Source of the DNA: Clostridia bacterium
GTDB taxonomy: Bacteria > Bacillota > Clostridia > TANB77 > CAG-508
Assembly: GCA_900752335.1 (NCBI GenBank)
Contig: CAADUZ010000049.1
Coordinates: 1 to 46,132 of the forward strand
Length of the DNA stretch: 46,132 nt
Reading direction: 5' to 3'
In this document: positions 1 through 7,489 of the stretch, in pieces
Position numbering within the stretch: the stretch's first letter is position 1
How the letters are laid out: every line of letters starts with the position of its first letter
The notes under the pieces: model-generated
What the model was told of the DNA's origin: nothing
Database searches by the model: none
The model's input: only the letters and a program-made list of their open reading frames with translations
Made by a program: the position numbers and the translations under genes

Positions 1-23
1 AAAATATCAGGAGGTAAAAAGGT

Positions 24-404
24 ATGGAAAGAAATACAGTATTTTACAAATGTCCAATATGTGGAAATATAATAGGATTAATTAATGGAGATATAAATCA
101 CACTAGATGCTGTGGTGTAGAAATGGAATTAATGGTTGCAAATAGCCAAGATGCTGCAACAGAAAAGCACGTACCAGTATATGAGAAAGAAGGAAACGAA
201 ATAGTAGTAAGAGTAGGAGAAGTAGAGCATCCTATGGAAGAAGACCACTATATAATGTGGATTGCACAAGTAAGTGACAATGAAACAACAAGGGTTAGAC
301 TAAAACCAGAGCAAAAGCCAGAAGCAAGATTTAAATATATACCAAACTCTACAGTGTATGCATACTGCAACAAACATGGATTATGGAAAACAGAAGTGAA
401 ATAA
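24..404 (+). CDS. dfx: Desulfoferrodoxin (superoxide reductase)
   Basis: Two-iron superoxide reductase: reduces superoxide to hydrogen peroxide in the cytoplasm without making oxygen, a typical anaerobe defence. The 126-residue protein is full length for the family. The N-terminal desulforedoxin-type Fe(Cys)4 site is visible as C10-x2-C13 and C29-C30; the catalytic Fe(His)4Cys site is H49 (KHVP), H69 and H75 (EHPMEEDH) with C115 and H118 (CNKHG). All ligands are present. Start chosen because AGGAGGT lies about 7 nt upstream at 10-16. A strong terminator follows, so it is the last or only gene of its transcript; anything upstream is outside the window. It functionally matches the flavodiiron protein gene at 25 kb. 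Confidence 0.95.
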   Translation: MERNTVFYKCPICGNIIGLINGDINHTRCCGVEMELMVANSQDAATEKHVPVYEKEGNEIVVRVGEVEHPMEEDHYIMWIAQVSDNETTRVRLKPEQKPEARFKYIPNSTVYAYCNKHGLWKTEVK

Positions 405-410
405 TATTAC

Positions 411-455
411 AAAATGTCACTTTGGTAGCCTTGTCTACCTCAAAGTGACATTTTT
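411..455 (+). terminator. Intrinsic terminator after dfx
   Basis: A 14-bp perfect stem (411-424 with 441-454) closes over a short loop containing GTAG/CTAC and ends in a T run. It directly follows the dfx stop. Confidence 0.85.
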
Positions 456-540
456 GTCACCTTTTGGGACAGGTGTCATGGTTTGAAAATTAATAAAAAA
501 ATTATGAATTCAAAAAATTTAAAAAACTTTTATAAAATTA

Positions 541-570
541 TTGACATATGAACGGGTATTCAACTATAAT
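541..570 (+). promoter_or_regulatory. Sigma-A type promoter of the cad operon
   Basis: TTGACA at 541-546, an 18-bp spacer and TATAAT at 565-570 form a near-consensus housekeeping promoter. The spacer contains the palindrome TGAACGGGTATTCA (549-562), so a repressor bound there would block RNA polymerase. Confidence 0.8.
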
Positions 571-609
571 ATATTATATCAAATAATTGAATAAATACTC
601 AACTATAAT
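549..609 (+). promoter_or_regulatory. Two direct-repeat operators, likely CadC sites
   Basis: A 22-bp unit occurs at 549-570 and again at 588-609, exactly 39 bp apart. Each begins with an imperfect palindrome of the form TGAA-N6-(T/C)TCA and ends with the same CAACTATAAT. SmtB/ArsR/CadC repressors bind AT-rich inverted repeats of this type, so the first copy (inside the promoter) and the second (in the leader) are likely operators for the repressor encoded just downstream. The binding assignment is inference. Confidence 0.6.
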
Positions 610-624
610 AAAGGAGGCATACAT

Positions 625-987
625 ATGTCAAAAAATGAGTTTATATGTGACTGTAATATTATTCACCAAGAGGCTGTGGATAGAACTTTAAAGAAAATGC
701 CGGAAGAAGATTCTTTTAACAAAATAGCAGAGTTTTTTAAGATTTTAGGAGATACAACAAGGGCGAGAATACTATTTGCGCTAGACGAAAATGAAATGTG
801 TGTATGTGATATAGCTAATGTGCTAGGGATGAGTAAATCTTCAATATCGCACCAACTAGGAACTTTAAGAAGAATGGGAATAGTAAAATGTAGAAAACAA
901 GGTAAAGAAGTTTACTATATGCTAGATGACGAACATGTAAAATATGTATTTGAAATAGCCATGGAGCATATAGCACATAGAAAGTAG
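625..987 (+). CDS. cadC: ArsR/SmtB-family metal-sensing repressor, CadC-like
   Basis: Winged-helix dimeric repressor of 120 residues that should derepress the metal pump gene behind it when Cd/Pb/Zn binds. Metal site signs: N-terminal C8-x-C10 (CDCN) plus the ELCVC-like MCVCDI motif at the start of the sensing helix, which together make the CadC-type thiolate site; the C-terminal helix has D/H residues (DDEHVKY...MEHIAHRK) resembling the alpha-5 zinc site. The recognition helix is around MSKSSISHQLGTLRRMG. RBS AGGAGG sits 8 nt upstream. Fifteen bases separate it from the ATPase gene, so the two form an operon behind the operator-bearing promoter. Confidence 0.9.
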   Translation: MSKNEFICDCNIIHQEAVDRTLKKMPEEDSFNKIAEFFKILGDTTRARILFALDENEMCVCDIANVLGMSKSSISHQLGTLRRMGIVKCRKQGKEVYYMLDDEHVKYVFEIAMEHIAHRK

Positions 988-1002
988 GAGGATTTAAAGA
1001 AT

Positions 1003-2853
1003 ATGAAAAAAGATGGCATTAAAATTTTAATTTCGCTTGCACTATTTATTTTCGCATTAGCAGTAAAGTTTGAAAATGCGTGGATTAATAATTGCATATT
1101 TGTCTTAAGTTATGTTATTGTTGGATTTGAAGTATTAGTAAATGCAATAAAACATATTTTTAAGGGTAAAGTTTTTGATGAAAACTTTTTAATGTCTATT
1201 GCAACGATAGGAGCTTTTGCAATAGGGGAATATCCAGAAGCAGTTAGCGTAATGCTATTTTATCAGGTAGGAGAATTATTCCAAAATTATGCGATAGATA
1301 GATCAAGAAAATCTATAACCAGTTTAATGGACATTAGACCAGATTACGCAAATAAATATGTGGACGGCAAGATAGAAAAAGTAAATCCAACAGAAGTACA
1401 AATAGGAGATATAATAGTTATTAAGCCAGGAGAAAAAGTGCCACTAGATGGATGCGTTATAGAAGGCAAGACTACATTGGATACAAAAGCATTAACAGGA
1501 GAAGCTTTGCCAAGAGAAGCAGTAGAAGGAAATGAAGTTTTAAGTGGTTGTATTAATTTAAACGGTACAATTAAAGTAAAAGTAACTAAAAAGTTTGGAG
1601 AATCTACAGTAAGTAAAATTTTAGATTTAGTAGAGAATGCAAGCAGCAAAAAGGCTAAATCGGAAAATTTCATAACAAAATTTGCAGAATACTACACACC
1701 TGTTGTAGTAACAATCGCATTAGCACTTGCTATTATTCCACCATTTGTAATGCAAAATCAAACTTTTTCAGAGTGGCTTTATAGAGCATTATCATTTTTA
1801 GTTGTATCATGTCCATGTGCACTAGTTATATCAATACCTTTAAGCTTTTTTGGAGGAATTGGTGGAGCATCAAAAAGAGGAATACTTATAAAAGGTGGAA
1901 ACTATTTAGAGGCTTTATCAAAAACAGAAGTTGTGGTATTTGATAAGACAGGGACATTAACAGAAGGAACATTTGAAGTACAAGAAGTAAAAGTTGTAGA
2001 CAAAGAAATAACAAAAGAGGAGCTGCTAAAATTAGCAGCATGTGCGGAACACTATTCAAATCACCCTATAGCTAGTTCTGTAAAGAAAGCATATGCAAAG
2101 GAAATAGACGAAAAACAAATTGCGAATTCACAAGAATTATCAGGATTAGGAATCGAGGCAGAAATAGAAGGTAAGAATGTACTAGTTGGAAATGAAAAAT
2201 TAATGCAAGAAAGAAATATAAACTTTGAAAAGGCAAAAGAAATTGGCACTGTCCTATATATATCAATAGATGAGAAATATGCAGGATATATACTAATAGC
2301 AGATAAAATAAAAGAAGATGCAAAAATTACAATAGAAACATTAAAAAAGAGAGGCATAAAGCAAACTGTTATGCTTACTGGAGATAGAAAAGAAGTAGGA
2401 GAAGCAGTTGCAAAAGAAATAGGAATTGATAAGGTATATACAGAGTTATTGCCAGATGGAAAAGTAGAAAAGGTAGAAGAACTACTAAAACAAAAATCGG
2501 AACAAGGGAAACTTGCATTTGTTGGAGATGGAATAAATGATGCGCCAGTTTTAGCAATATCGGATATTGGAATTGCAATGGGAGGATTAGGAGCTGATAG
2601 TGCAATAGAAGCAGCAGACGTAGTAATTATGACGGACGAACCATCTAAAATAATAGACGCAATAAAAATATCGAAAAAAACAATGAGAATAGTAAAACAA
2701 AATATAGTATTTGCAATAGCTGTAAAAGTAGCAGTACTAATTCTGGCAGCATTTGGCATATCTACAATGTGGCAAGCAGTATTTGCAGATGTAGGAGTAT
2801 CCGTTCTTGCAATTCTAAATGCCTTAAGAATCTTACACGTGAAGAAAAAATAG
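1003..2853 (+). CDS. cadA: P1B-2-type heavy-metal ATPase (Zn/Cd/Pb efflux)
   Basis: ATP-driven export of soft divalent metals across the cytoplasmic membrane. Visible landmarks: intramembrane CPC motif C270-P-C272 (SCPCALVIS), phosphorylated D314 in DKTGTLT, HP motif in YSNHPIA, GDGINDAP hinge, and near the C terminus the conserved Lys of FAIAVKVAV and Asp of ADVGVS that mark the ZntA/CadA (Zn2+/Cd2+/Pb2+) subgroup rather than copper pumps. At 616 residues it is shorter than many relatives because the N-terminal HMA metal-binding domain is missing: the protein starts directly in the first membrane helices. It is the second gene of a two-gene operon with the CadC-like repressor. Cd versus Zn preference cannot be read from the sequence. 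Confidence 0.93.
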   Translation: MKKDGIKILISLALFIFALAVKFENAWINNCIFVLSYVIVGFEVLVNAIKHIFKGKVFDENFLMSIATIGAFAIGEYPEAVSVMLFYQVGELFQNYAIDRSRKSITSLMDIRPDYANKYVDGKIEKVNPTEVQIGDIIVIKPGEKVPLDGCVIEGKTTLDTKALTGEALPREAVEGNEVLSGCINLNGTIKVKVTKKFGESTVSKILDLVENASSKKAKSENFITKFAEYYTPVVVTIALALAIIPPFVMQNQTFSEWLYRALSFLVVSCPCALVISIPLSFFGGIGGASKRGILIKGGNYLEALSKTEVVVFDKTGTLTEGTFEVQEVKVVDKEITKEELLKLAACAEHYSNHPIASSVKKAYAKEIDEKQIANSQELSGLGIEAEIEGKNVLVGNEKLMQERNINFEKAKEIGTVLYISIDEKYAGYILIADKIKEDAKITIETLKKRGIKQTVMLTGDRKEVGEAVAKEIGIDKVYTELLPDGKVEKVEELLKQKSEQGKLAFVGDGINDAPVLAISDIGIAMGGLGADSAIEAADVVIMTDEPSKIIDAIKISKKTMRIVKQNIVFAIAVKVAVLILAAFGISTMWQAVFADVGVSVLAILNALRILHVKKK

Positions 2854-2876
2854 TAAATATAATAAAAATACGTAAA

Positions 2877-2910
2877 GAGGAAGTTACGAGAAAAGTAATT
2901 TCCTTTTTTC
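2877..2910 (+). terminator. Intrinsic terminator of the cad operon
   Basis: Stem 2879-2887 with 2895-2903 (one G-U pair) and a run of six T at 2904-2909, 24 nt after the ATPase stop. Confidence 0.8.
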
Positions 2911-2965
2911 ATTGATAATAATTAATATTTGTGGTAATATTAGTTTAAAATTTTAAGAGGTACAT

Positions 2966-3529
2966 ATGGAAAGCAAAAAAAGATGCAAATGGTGTAATTT
3001 AAAAAATGAAATATATGTAAAATATCATGACGAAGAATGGTGCCAGCCAAATTTTGAAGATAATTATTTGTTTCAGATGCTAATATTAGAATCTTTTCAA
3101 GCAGGGCTTTCTTGGGAATGTGTATTAAATAAAAGAGAGAGTTTTAGAAAAGCATTTGATAATTTTGATATAGATAAAATAAGTAATTATGACGAGAAAA
3201 AAATAGACGAACTTATGGCAAATAAAAATATAATACGAAATAGATTAAAAATTAAAGCAAGTATAAATAATGCTAAAATATTTAAAGAAATACAAAAAGA
3301 ATATGGAACGTTTTATAACTATCTTAAATGTTTTACTAATGCTAAAATAGTGTATGAAATAGAAAAGACAACCTCTGATTTATCAGATGCTGTTTCAAAA
3401 GATTTGCAAAAAAGAGGAATGAAATTTGTAGGTTCTACCATAATATATTCATATTTACAAGCAATAGGTGTCATTTATTCACATGACGAAGAATGTTTTT
3501 TATTTAAACACCAACAAAGTGATACATAA
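2966..3529 (+). CDS. tag: DNA-3-methyladenine glycosylase I
   Basis: Base-excision repair enzyme that removes 3-methyladenine from alkylated DNA. The 187-residue protein aligns end to end with the Tag family by eye: RCKWC near the start, YHDEEW, QAGLSW, and KRGMKFVGSTIIYSYLQAIG. The zinc-binding ligands of Tag are present as C7, H21, H173 and C177. RBS AGAGG lies about 6 nt upstream of the ATG. It stands between two terminated units and may be cotranscribed with the pentapeptide gene 42 nt downstream. Together with Ogt at 6 kb it gives this locus two independent alkylation-repair enzymes. Confidence 0.93.
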   Translation: MESKKRCKWCNLKNEIYVKYHDEEWCQPNFEDNYLFQMLILESFQAGLSWECVLNKRESFRKAFDNFDIDKISNYDEKKIDELMANKNIIRNRLKIKASINNAKIFKEIQKEYGTFYNYLKCFTNAKIVYEIEKTTSDLSDAVSKDLQKRGMKFVGSTIIYSYLQAIGVIYSHDEECFLFKHQQSDT

Positions 3530-3571
3530 AAATTGTCTAAATATAAAATATAGAAAAAGGAATTTAATAAA

Positions 3572-4210
3572 ATGAACATATTAAAACCACAGAAAATACT
3601 GTTTGGTAATTTGAAAAAGATAAGTGATTTATTAGAAGAAGTAAAAGAGAAAGAAGAACTAGAAAATATAGAACTCAATGAATATAAGGCAGAAAATATA
3701 GAATGTAATGATATAACCATAGAAAAATCTATCATAAATAGTACCAACATTTTAAGTAGTAATTTGGAAAAAAATTCATTTACAGATATAGAATTTAAAA
3801 ATTGTAATTTTTCGAATACTTCATTTGAAGGCTGCAGTTTTATAAGATGCGAATTCAATAATTGTAAATTAACTGGCTGCAATTTTATTGATAGCAGAAT
3901 ATATAATGTTAGTTTTATAGAAACAAATATGAATTATATAAATCTAGCAATGGCTAGTATAGAAAATACGTTATTTAGCAATACTATTGCTAGAAATAGC
4001 AGTTTTCAGGAAAATAAGCTTAAAAATATCATATTTAGAGAAACCGACTTAACACAAGCGCAGTTCTTTAAAACAAGTTTAAAAGGAATAGACTTATCAG
4101 ATTCTATCATAGAAGGAATAGCAATATCTGTGGAAGACATAAGGGGAGCAACAATAAATGAATTTCAAGCAGTAGATTTAATAAGTTTAATAGGGGTAAA
4201 GGTAAAATAG
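3572..4210 (+). CDS. Pentapeptide-repeat protein
   Basis: 212 residues; after a charged N-terminal stretch of about 60 residues there are repeated A(D/N)LXX-like pentads, for example NCNFS NTSFE GCSFI RCEFN NCKLT GCNFI, running to about residue 190. Such repeats form a right-handed square beta-helix. Family members include DNA-gyrase-protecting mimics (Qnr, MfpA) and many proteins of unknown role; nothing here decides between them. No signal peptide, so probably cytoplasmic. The RBS is weak (AAAGGAATT), about 10 nt upstream of the ATG. Its role is unknown. Confidence 0.75.
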   Translation: MNILKPQKILFGNLKKISDLLEEVKEKEELENIELNEYKAENIECNDITIEKSIINSTNILSSNLEKNSFTDIEFKNCNFSNTSFEGCSFIRCEFNNCKLTGCNFIDSRIYNVSFIETNMNYINLAMASIENTLFSNTIARNSSFQENKLKNIIFRETDLTQAQFFKTSLKGIDLSDSIIEGIAISVEDIRGATINEFQAVDLISLIGVKVK

Positions 4211-4224
4211 CAGCTCTATTTTGC

Positions 4225-4324
4225 AAAAAACGTGTAAAATCACTTGAAAAATCTGTGAAAAACGTGTAAAAATTCTTAAAAAACATGTGGAAAACGTGTA
4301 TGTGCATTAAGTTTGTGGTATAAT
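4225..4324 (+). promoter_or_regulatory. Helically phased ACGTGT repeats and extended -10 promoter
   Basis: The hexamer ACGTGT (once ACATGT), mostly embedded in A-runs, begins at 4230, 4262, 4283 and 4294, i.e. spacings of 32, 21 and 11 bp, close to 3, 2 and 1 helical turns. The last copy covers the expected -35 position of an extended -10 promoter, TGGTATAAT at 4316-4324. No good -35 hexamer is visible, which fits a promoter that depends on an activator bound to one DNA face, or is blocked by a repressor. The transcript would serve the ATPase gene at 4347. Confidence 0.5.
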
Positions 4325-4346
4325 ATATCTATGGGAGATGATACTA

Positions 4347-5651
4347 ATGTATAGAAAAATATTAGAAAATCTAAAAAAATGGAAAAATGATAAAGATAGA
4401 AAGCCACTTATAATACGTGGCGCAAGACAGGTAGGAAAAACATATATTATAAAGGAATTTGGAAGGGCAAACTATGAGGGTATAGCATATTTTAACTTTG
4501 ACCATGATACAGAATTATATAGTTTATTTGAAAATACTAAAGATCCATCAAGGATATTAGAACAATTATCATTCATTTATGGAAAGGCGATTTTACCAGA
4601 GAAAACCCTAATAGTATTTGACGAAATACAAGAATGCCCAAATGCATTAAATGCATTAAAATACTTTGAAGAAGAAGCGAATAACTATCACATAATAAGT
4701 GCTGGCTCTTTATTAGGTATACGTTTATCTCATACCTCTTTTCCAGTAGGAAAAGTAAATTTTTTAGATATGTACCCAATGACGTTTACAGAATTTTTAG
4801 AGGCAGATAATTGCAAAAACTTGGTAGAATATATGGACTCAATAAATAAAATAGAAAACATACCAGACATATTTTTTACTCAATTAGAAGAAAAACTAAA
4901 AGCTTACTTTATTGTAGGTGGAATGCCAGAGGCAGTAAATTCATGGGTACAAAATAAAGACATAGAAAAAGTTAACAAAATACAAAATGATATATTGTTA
5001 GCATATGAAAGTGATTTTTCGAAACATACTACAAATATTGAAGCAAATAGGATTTCTATTATTTGGAACAGCATTCCTTCTCAACTTTCAAGAGAAAATA
5101 AAAAGTTCTTATATCAAGTTGCTAAAGATGGTGCAAGAGCAAGAGAATATGAGGGTGCATTAAACTGGCTTAAAGATGCTAATATAGTAAACAAAGTATA
5201 TAATATCACAAAACCAAGCATGCCACTTATTAGTTATAATGATTTATCAGCTTTTAAAATATATTTAGAAGACGTGGGGATTTTAAGGCAAATGACTAAT
5301 TTAGACAGCAAAATTGTGGTAGAAGGCAATAAACTATTTGAAGAGTTTAAGGGGGCTTTAACTGAAAATTATGTATTACAAGCTTTATTAGCAAAAGGAT
5401 TTAATCCATATTATTTTACATTTGATAATAGATATGAGATAGATTTTATAATTCAGCACAGAAATGAAATTATACCAATAGAAGTAAAATCTAATGAAAA
5501 TATTAATAACACCAGTCTAAAAATATATAATGAAAAATATGCCCCTAGCACTAGAATTAGATTTTCTATGAGAAACCTAAATAAAGACGATAATTTAATA
5601 AATATTCCATTATTTATGGTAGAATATTTAGATAAAATTATAGAAATGTAA
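4347..5651 (+). CDS. AAA_14/DUF4143 ATPase with nuclease-like C terminus
   Basis: Member of the large archaeal/bacterial ATPase family with an N-terminal P-loop domain and C-terminal DUF4143. Walker A GARQVGKT and Walker B LIVFDEIQ are intact, followed by SAGSLLG (sensor-like). The C-terminal part has EIDFIIQ and IPIEVKS, the spacing of a PD-(D/E)xK restriction-endonuclease-like fold. Start at 4347 is preferred over an ATG at 4338 because GGGAG (4333-4337) is 9 nt upstream of 4347 but touches 4338. The family is widespread in anaerobes and archaea and its biological role is unknown; links to mobile DNA or defence are often suggested but not shown here. A second, divergent member is at 22080. 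A hairpin terminator follows. Confidence 0.85.
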   Translation: MYRKILENLKKWKNDKDRKPLIIRGARQVGKTYIIKEFGRANYEGIAYFNFDHDTELYSLFENTKDPSRILEQLSFIYGKAILPEKTLIVFDEIQECPNALNALKYFEEEANNYHIISAGSLLGIRLSHTSFPVGKVNFLDMYPMTFTEFLEADNCKNLVEYMDSINKIENIPDIFFTQLEEKLKAYFIVGGMPEAVNSWVQNKDIEKVNKIQNDILLAYESDFSKHTTNIEANRISIIWNSIPSQLSRENKKFLYQVAKDGARAREYEGALNWLKDANIVNKVYNITKPSMPLISYNDLSAFKIYLEDVGILRQMTNLDSKIVVEGNKLFEEFKGALTENYVLQALLAKGFNPYYFTFDNRYEIDFIIQHRNEIIPIEVKSNENINNTSLKIYNEKYAPSTRIRFSMRNLNKDDNLINIPLFMVEYLDKIIEM

Positions 5652-5658
5652 CAAATAC

Positions 5659-5698
5659 AATTATTCTATGTAGAAATATGTAGAATAATTTTCTATTT
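5659..5698 (+). terminator. Terminator after the first AAA_14 ATPase
   Basis: A perfect 10-bp inverted repeat, AATTATTCTA at 5659-5668 with TAGAATAATT at 5681-5690, is followed by TTCTATTTT. It is AT-only apart from one pair, so efficiency is uncertain. Confidence 0.6.
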
Positions 5699-5742
5699 TG
5701 TGGTATAGTGTAGAAGAAAATAAAAGGAATGGAGAATTATAT

Positions 5743-5967
5743 ATGGCTAGTTTAGTAGTAATTCCAATGGTAATAATTTTTGTGGCTATATATATATTAT
5801 TTATTGCATTAAATATAGCAACAGTAGTATTAGATATATTAGCAATAGTATTTGGAATATTAAGAGCAGTAAAAAAGAAATTTAAGAATACATTTATAGT
5901 ACTACTTATTTTGGCTATTGTATTTAGTATTGTAGATGCACTAATTCTAATACTCATTTTTCTTTAA
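5743..5967 (+). CDS. Small hydrophobic membrane protein
   Basis: 74 residues, nearly all hydrophobic: one long segment (about residues 2-40, probably two helices), a basic patch RAVKKKFKN near residue 43, and a second helix to the C terminus. The positive patch suggests a cytoplasmic turn. Start at 5743 is chosen because AAGGAATGGAG lies just upstream; the open frame continues 15 codons further but without an RBS. No recognisable family. It may share a transcript with ogt 34 nt downstream. Confidence 0.6.
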   Translation: MASLVVIPMVIIFVAIYILFIALNIATVVLDILAIVFGILRAVKKKFKNTFIVLLILAIVFSIVDALILILIFL

Positions 5968-6001
5968 TAAATATAAAGAAAAATATTTAAAGGAGAATAA
6001 G

Positions 6002-6544
6002 ATGATATATGTATCAAAATATAAATCACCATTAGGAGAAATTACACTTGCAAGTGATGGAGAAAATTTAATAGGACTGTGGATAGACGGACAAAAATAT
6101 TTTTTTAGTAACTTAAAACAAGGGATAGAAGAAAAAAACGATTTAAAAATATTTTGTAAAACGAAAAAATGGCTTGATAGATATTTTAATAAGGAAAAAC
6201 TAGAAATTTCAGAATTACCACTTGCACCTATAGGAAATGATTTTAGACAAAATGTATGGAAAATATTACAAGAAATTCCATATGGTAAAACTATTACTTA
6301 TGGAGAAATTGCAAACAAACTTGCTAAAATTATGAAAAAAGAAAAAATGTCAGCACAAGCGGTGGGTGGTGCAGTTGGACATAACCCTATTTCTATTATC
6401 ATACCATGTCATAGAGTTGTAGGAAAAAGTGGAAGTTTAACAGGATATGCAGGAGGAATTGATAAAAAAGTAAAACTTCTTGAATTAGAAAATGTAGACA
6501 TGAGCAAATTCTTTATACCAAAAAAGAAATATATTAGCTTTTAA
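6002..6544 (+). CDS. ogt: Methylated-DNA--[protein]-cysteine S-methyltransferase
   Basis: Suicide repair protein that moves the alkyl group from O6-alkylguanine in DNA to its own cysteine. The catalytic PCHRV motif is present with C136; upstream FRQNVWKILQEIPYG and TYGEIA form the DNA-binding helix-turn-helix, and GYAGGIDKK follows. At 180 residues it has the usual Ogt/MGMT layout (N-terminal ribonuclease-like domain plus C-terminal domain). RBS AAAGGAG 6 nt upstream. Only 12 nt separate it from the sigma factor gene, so they may be cotranscribed. With Tag at 3 kb it suggests exposure to alkylating compounds. Confidence 0.93.
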   Translation: MIYVSKYKSPLGEITLASDGENLIGLWIDGQKYFFSNLKQGIEEKNDLKIFCKTKKWLDRYFNKEKLEISELPLAPIGNDFRQNVWKILQEIPYGKTITYGEIANKLAKIMKKEKMSAQAVGGAVGHNPISIIIPCHRVVGKSGSLTGYAGGIDKKVKLLELENVDMSKFFIPKKKYISF

Positions 6545-6556
6545 AGAGGAAGGAAA

Positions 6557-7063
6557 ATGAATAAAATAAATACTAAAGAGTTGCATCAGATATTTGTTAA
6601 TTTAAAAGAAAATAGAGAAAAAAGTTTTAACGAGCTATATGAAAAATATGATAAGTTAATATATGCTATTTCATTTTCAATACTTAAAAATAAAGAAAAT
6701 AGTGAAGATATAGTGCAAATAGTATTTACAAAAATATATAGACTAGATAACAAAAAGTTACCCGAAACAAACGAAGCTAGTTGGCTATATACACTAACAA
6801 AAAACGAGTCATTAAATTATTTAAAAAAACAGAATAATATAGTAGCACTGGACGAATTAATGGATATTCCTTATGAAGATACTGAACTAAACAAAATAAT
6901 TGATGAAGATTCATATAAAAGACTTATGAATAAATTAGACGAAAAAGAAAGAGAAATAGTAAACTTAAAAGTTATAGCAGGTATGAAATTTAAAGATATA
7001 TCAAATTTGCTAAACATGCCAATGCGGAACAGTTCAATGGAAATATTATACTGCATTACATAA
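6557..7063 (+). CDS. ECF-like sigma factor, N-terminal part before a +1 shift
   Basis: Sigma-70-type factor: region 2 is seen as KSFNELYEKYDKLIYAISFSILKN...EDIVQIVF and WLYTLTKNESLNYL, region 4 starts at LDEKEREIVNLKVIAGMKFKDISNLLNMPM. The zero frame then runs into unrelated residues (RNSSMEILYCIT) and stops at 7063. In the +1 frame from 7026 the sequence continues as GTVQWKYYTALHNLRL, the expected recognition helix of region 4.2, so the real protein probably spans 6557-7436. The switch point is the in-frame codon CGG at 7025-7027. As written, the zero-frame product lacks half of its -35-reading helix. RBS AGAGGAAGG is 7 nt upstream of the ATG. Confidence 0.8.
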   Translation: MNKINTKELHQIFVNLKENREKSFNELYEKYDKLIYAISFSILKNKENSEDIVQIVFTKIYRLDNKKLPETNEASWLYTLTKNESLNYLKKQNNIVALDELMDIPYEDTELNKIIDEDSYKRLMNKLDEKEREIVNLKVIAGMKFKDISNLLNMPMRNSSMEILYCIT

Positions 7064-7436
7064 TTTACGACTAATATTAGGTAACTTATCTATGTTTGTC
7101 GCTGCAATAGTGGTATTTATTGCAAACAGAGGCTTTAAAACAAAAAGGGAAGAATTCTCTGAAAACATGGGGACATTAACTGATACTACAACAGAAGAAA
7201 ATGTAGAAAGTGAAAAGCAGAACGAAACTTCGTCATCTATAGAGTTGGACGAAGCACAAAATACCGATAGTATCTACGCAGAGGGAAGTGAGAGCGTATT
7301 AAATGATACGAGAAATACAGATTATGTGGATATAGGAATATTAAGTATTTCGGGAATATTCCTAATATTTACGATAATTTTTTTAATAACTTTTATAAAG
7401 CACCAACAAAAATCCAAAAAGAAAATGTCTAAATAA
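7026..7436 (+). CDS. C-terminal part of the sigma factor: helix, membrane segments
   Basis: +1-frame continuation of the gene at 6557. It completes sigma region 4.2 (GTVQWKYYTALHNLRLILG), then has a short membrane segment (LSMFVAAIVVFIANRG), an acidic and serine-rich linker of about 75 residues and a second membrane segment (VDIGILSISGIFLIFTIIF) with a basic tail (HQQKSKKKMSK). An ATG at 7092 could be read as an independent start, but it has no RBS and lies inside the conserved region, so I treat this as the same gene. The joined product would be about 293 residues: a membrane-tethered sigma factor with its linker outside, perhaps released or gated by an envelope signal. No separate anti-sigma gene is seen next to it. 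Confidence 0.65.
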   Translation, partial: GTVQWKYYTALHNLRLILGNLSMFVAAIVVFIANRGFKTKREEFSENMGTLTDTTTEENVESEKQNETSSSIELDEAQNTDSIYAEGSESVLNDTRNTDYVDIGILSISGIFLIFTIIFLITFIKHQQKSKKKMSK

Positions 7437-7489
7437 TAGATGAAATAGCATCTAAAAATAGATAATGAAGGGTTAAAAAGGTGATTAAA

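Noticed and set aside
2041..2052. Sequencing error at TGCGGAA as explanation of the frameshifts
   Set aside because: The same heptamer occurs intact in frame in the ATPase and in the lipoprotein signal near 38924, so the motif alone does not cause errors; raw reads would still be decisive.
2061..2912. 283-codon open frame on the minus strand across the metal ATPase
   Set aside because: Fully antisense to a well-conserved gene, Ile/Ser/Phe-rich shadow sequence, no RBS.
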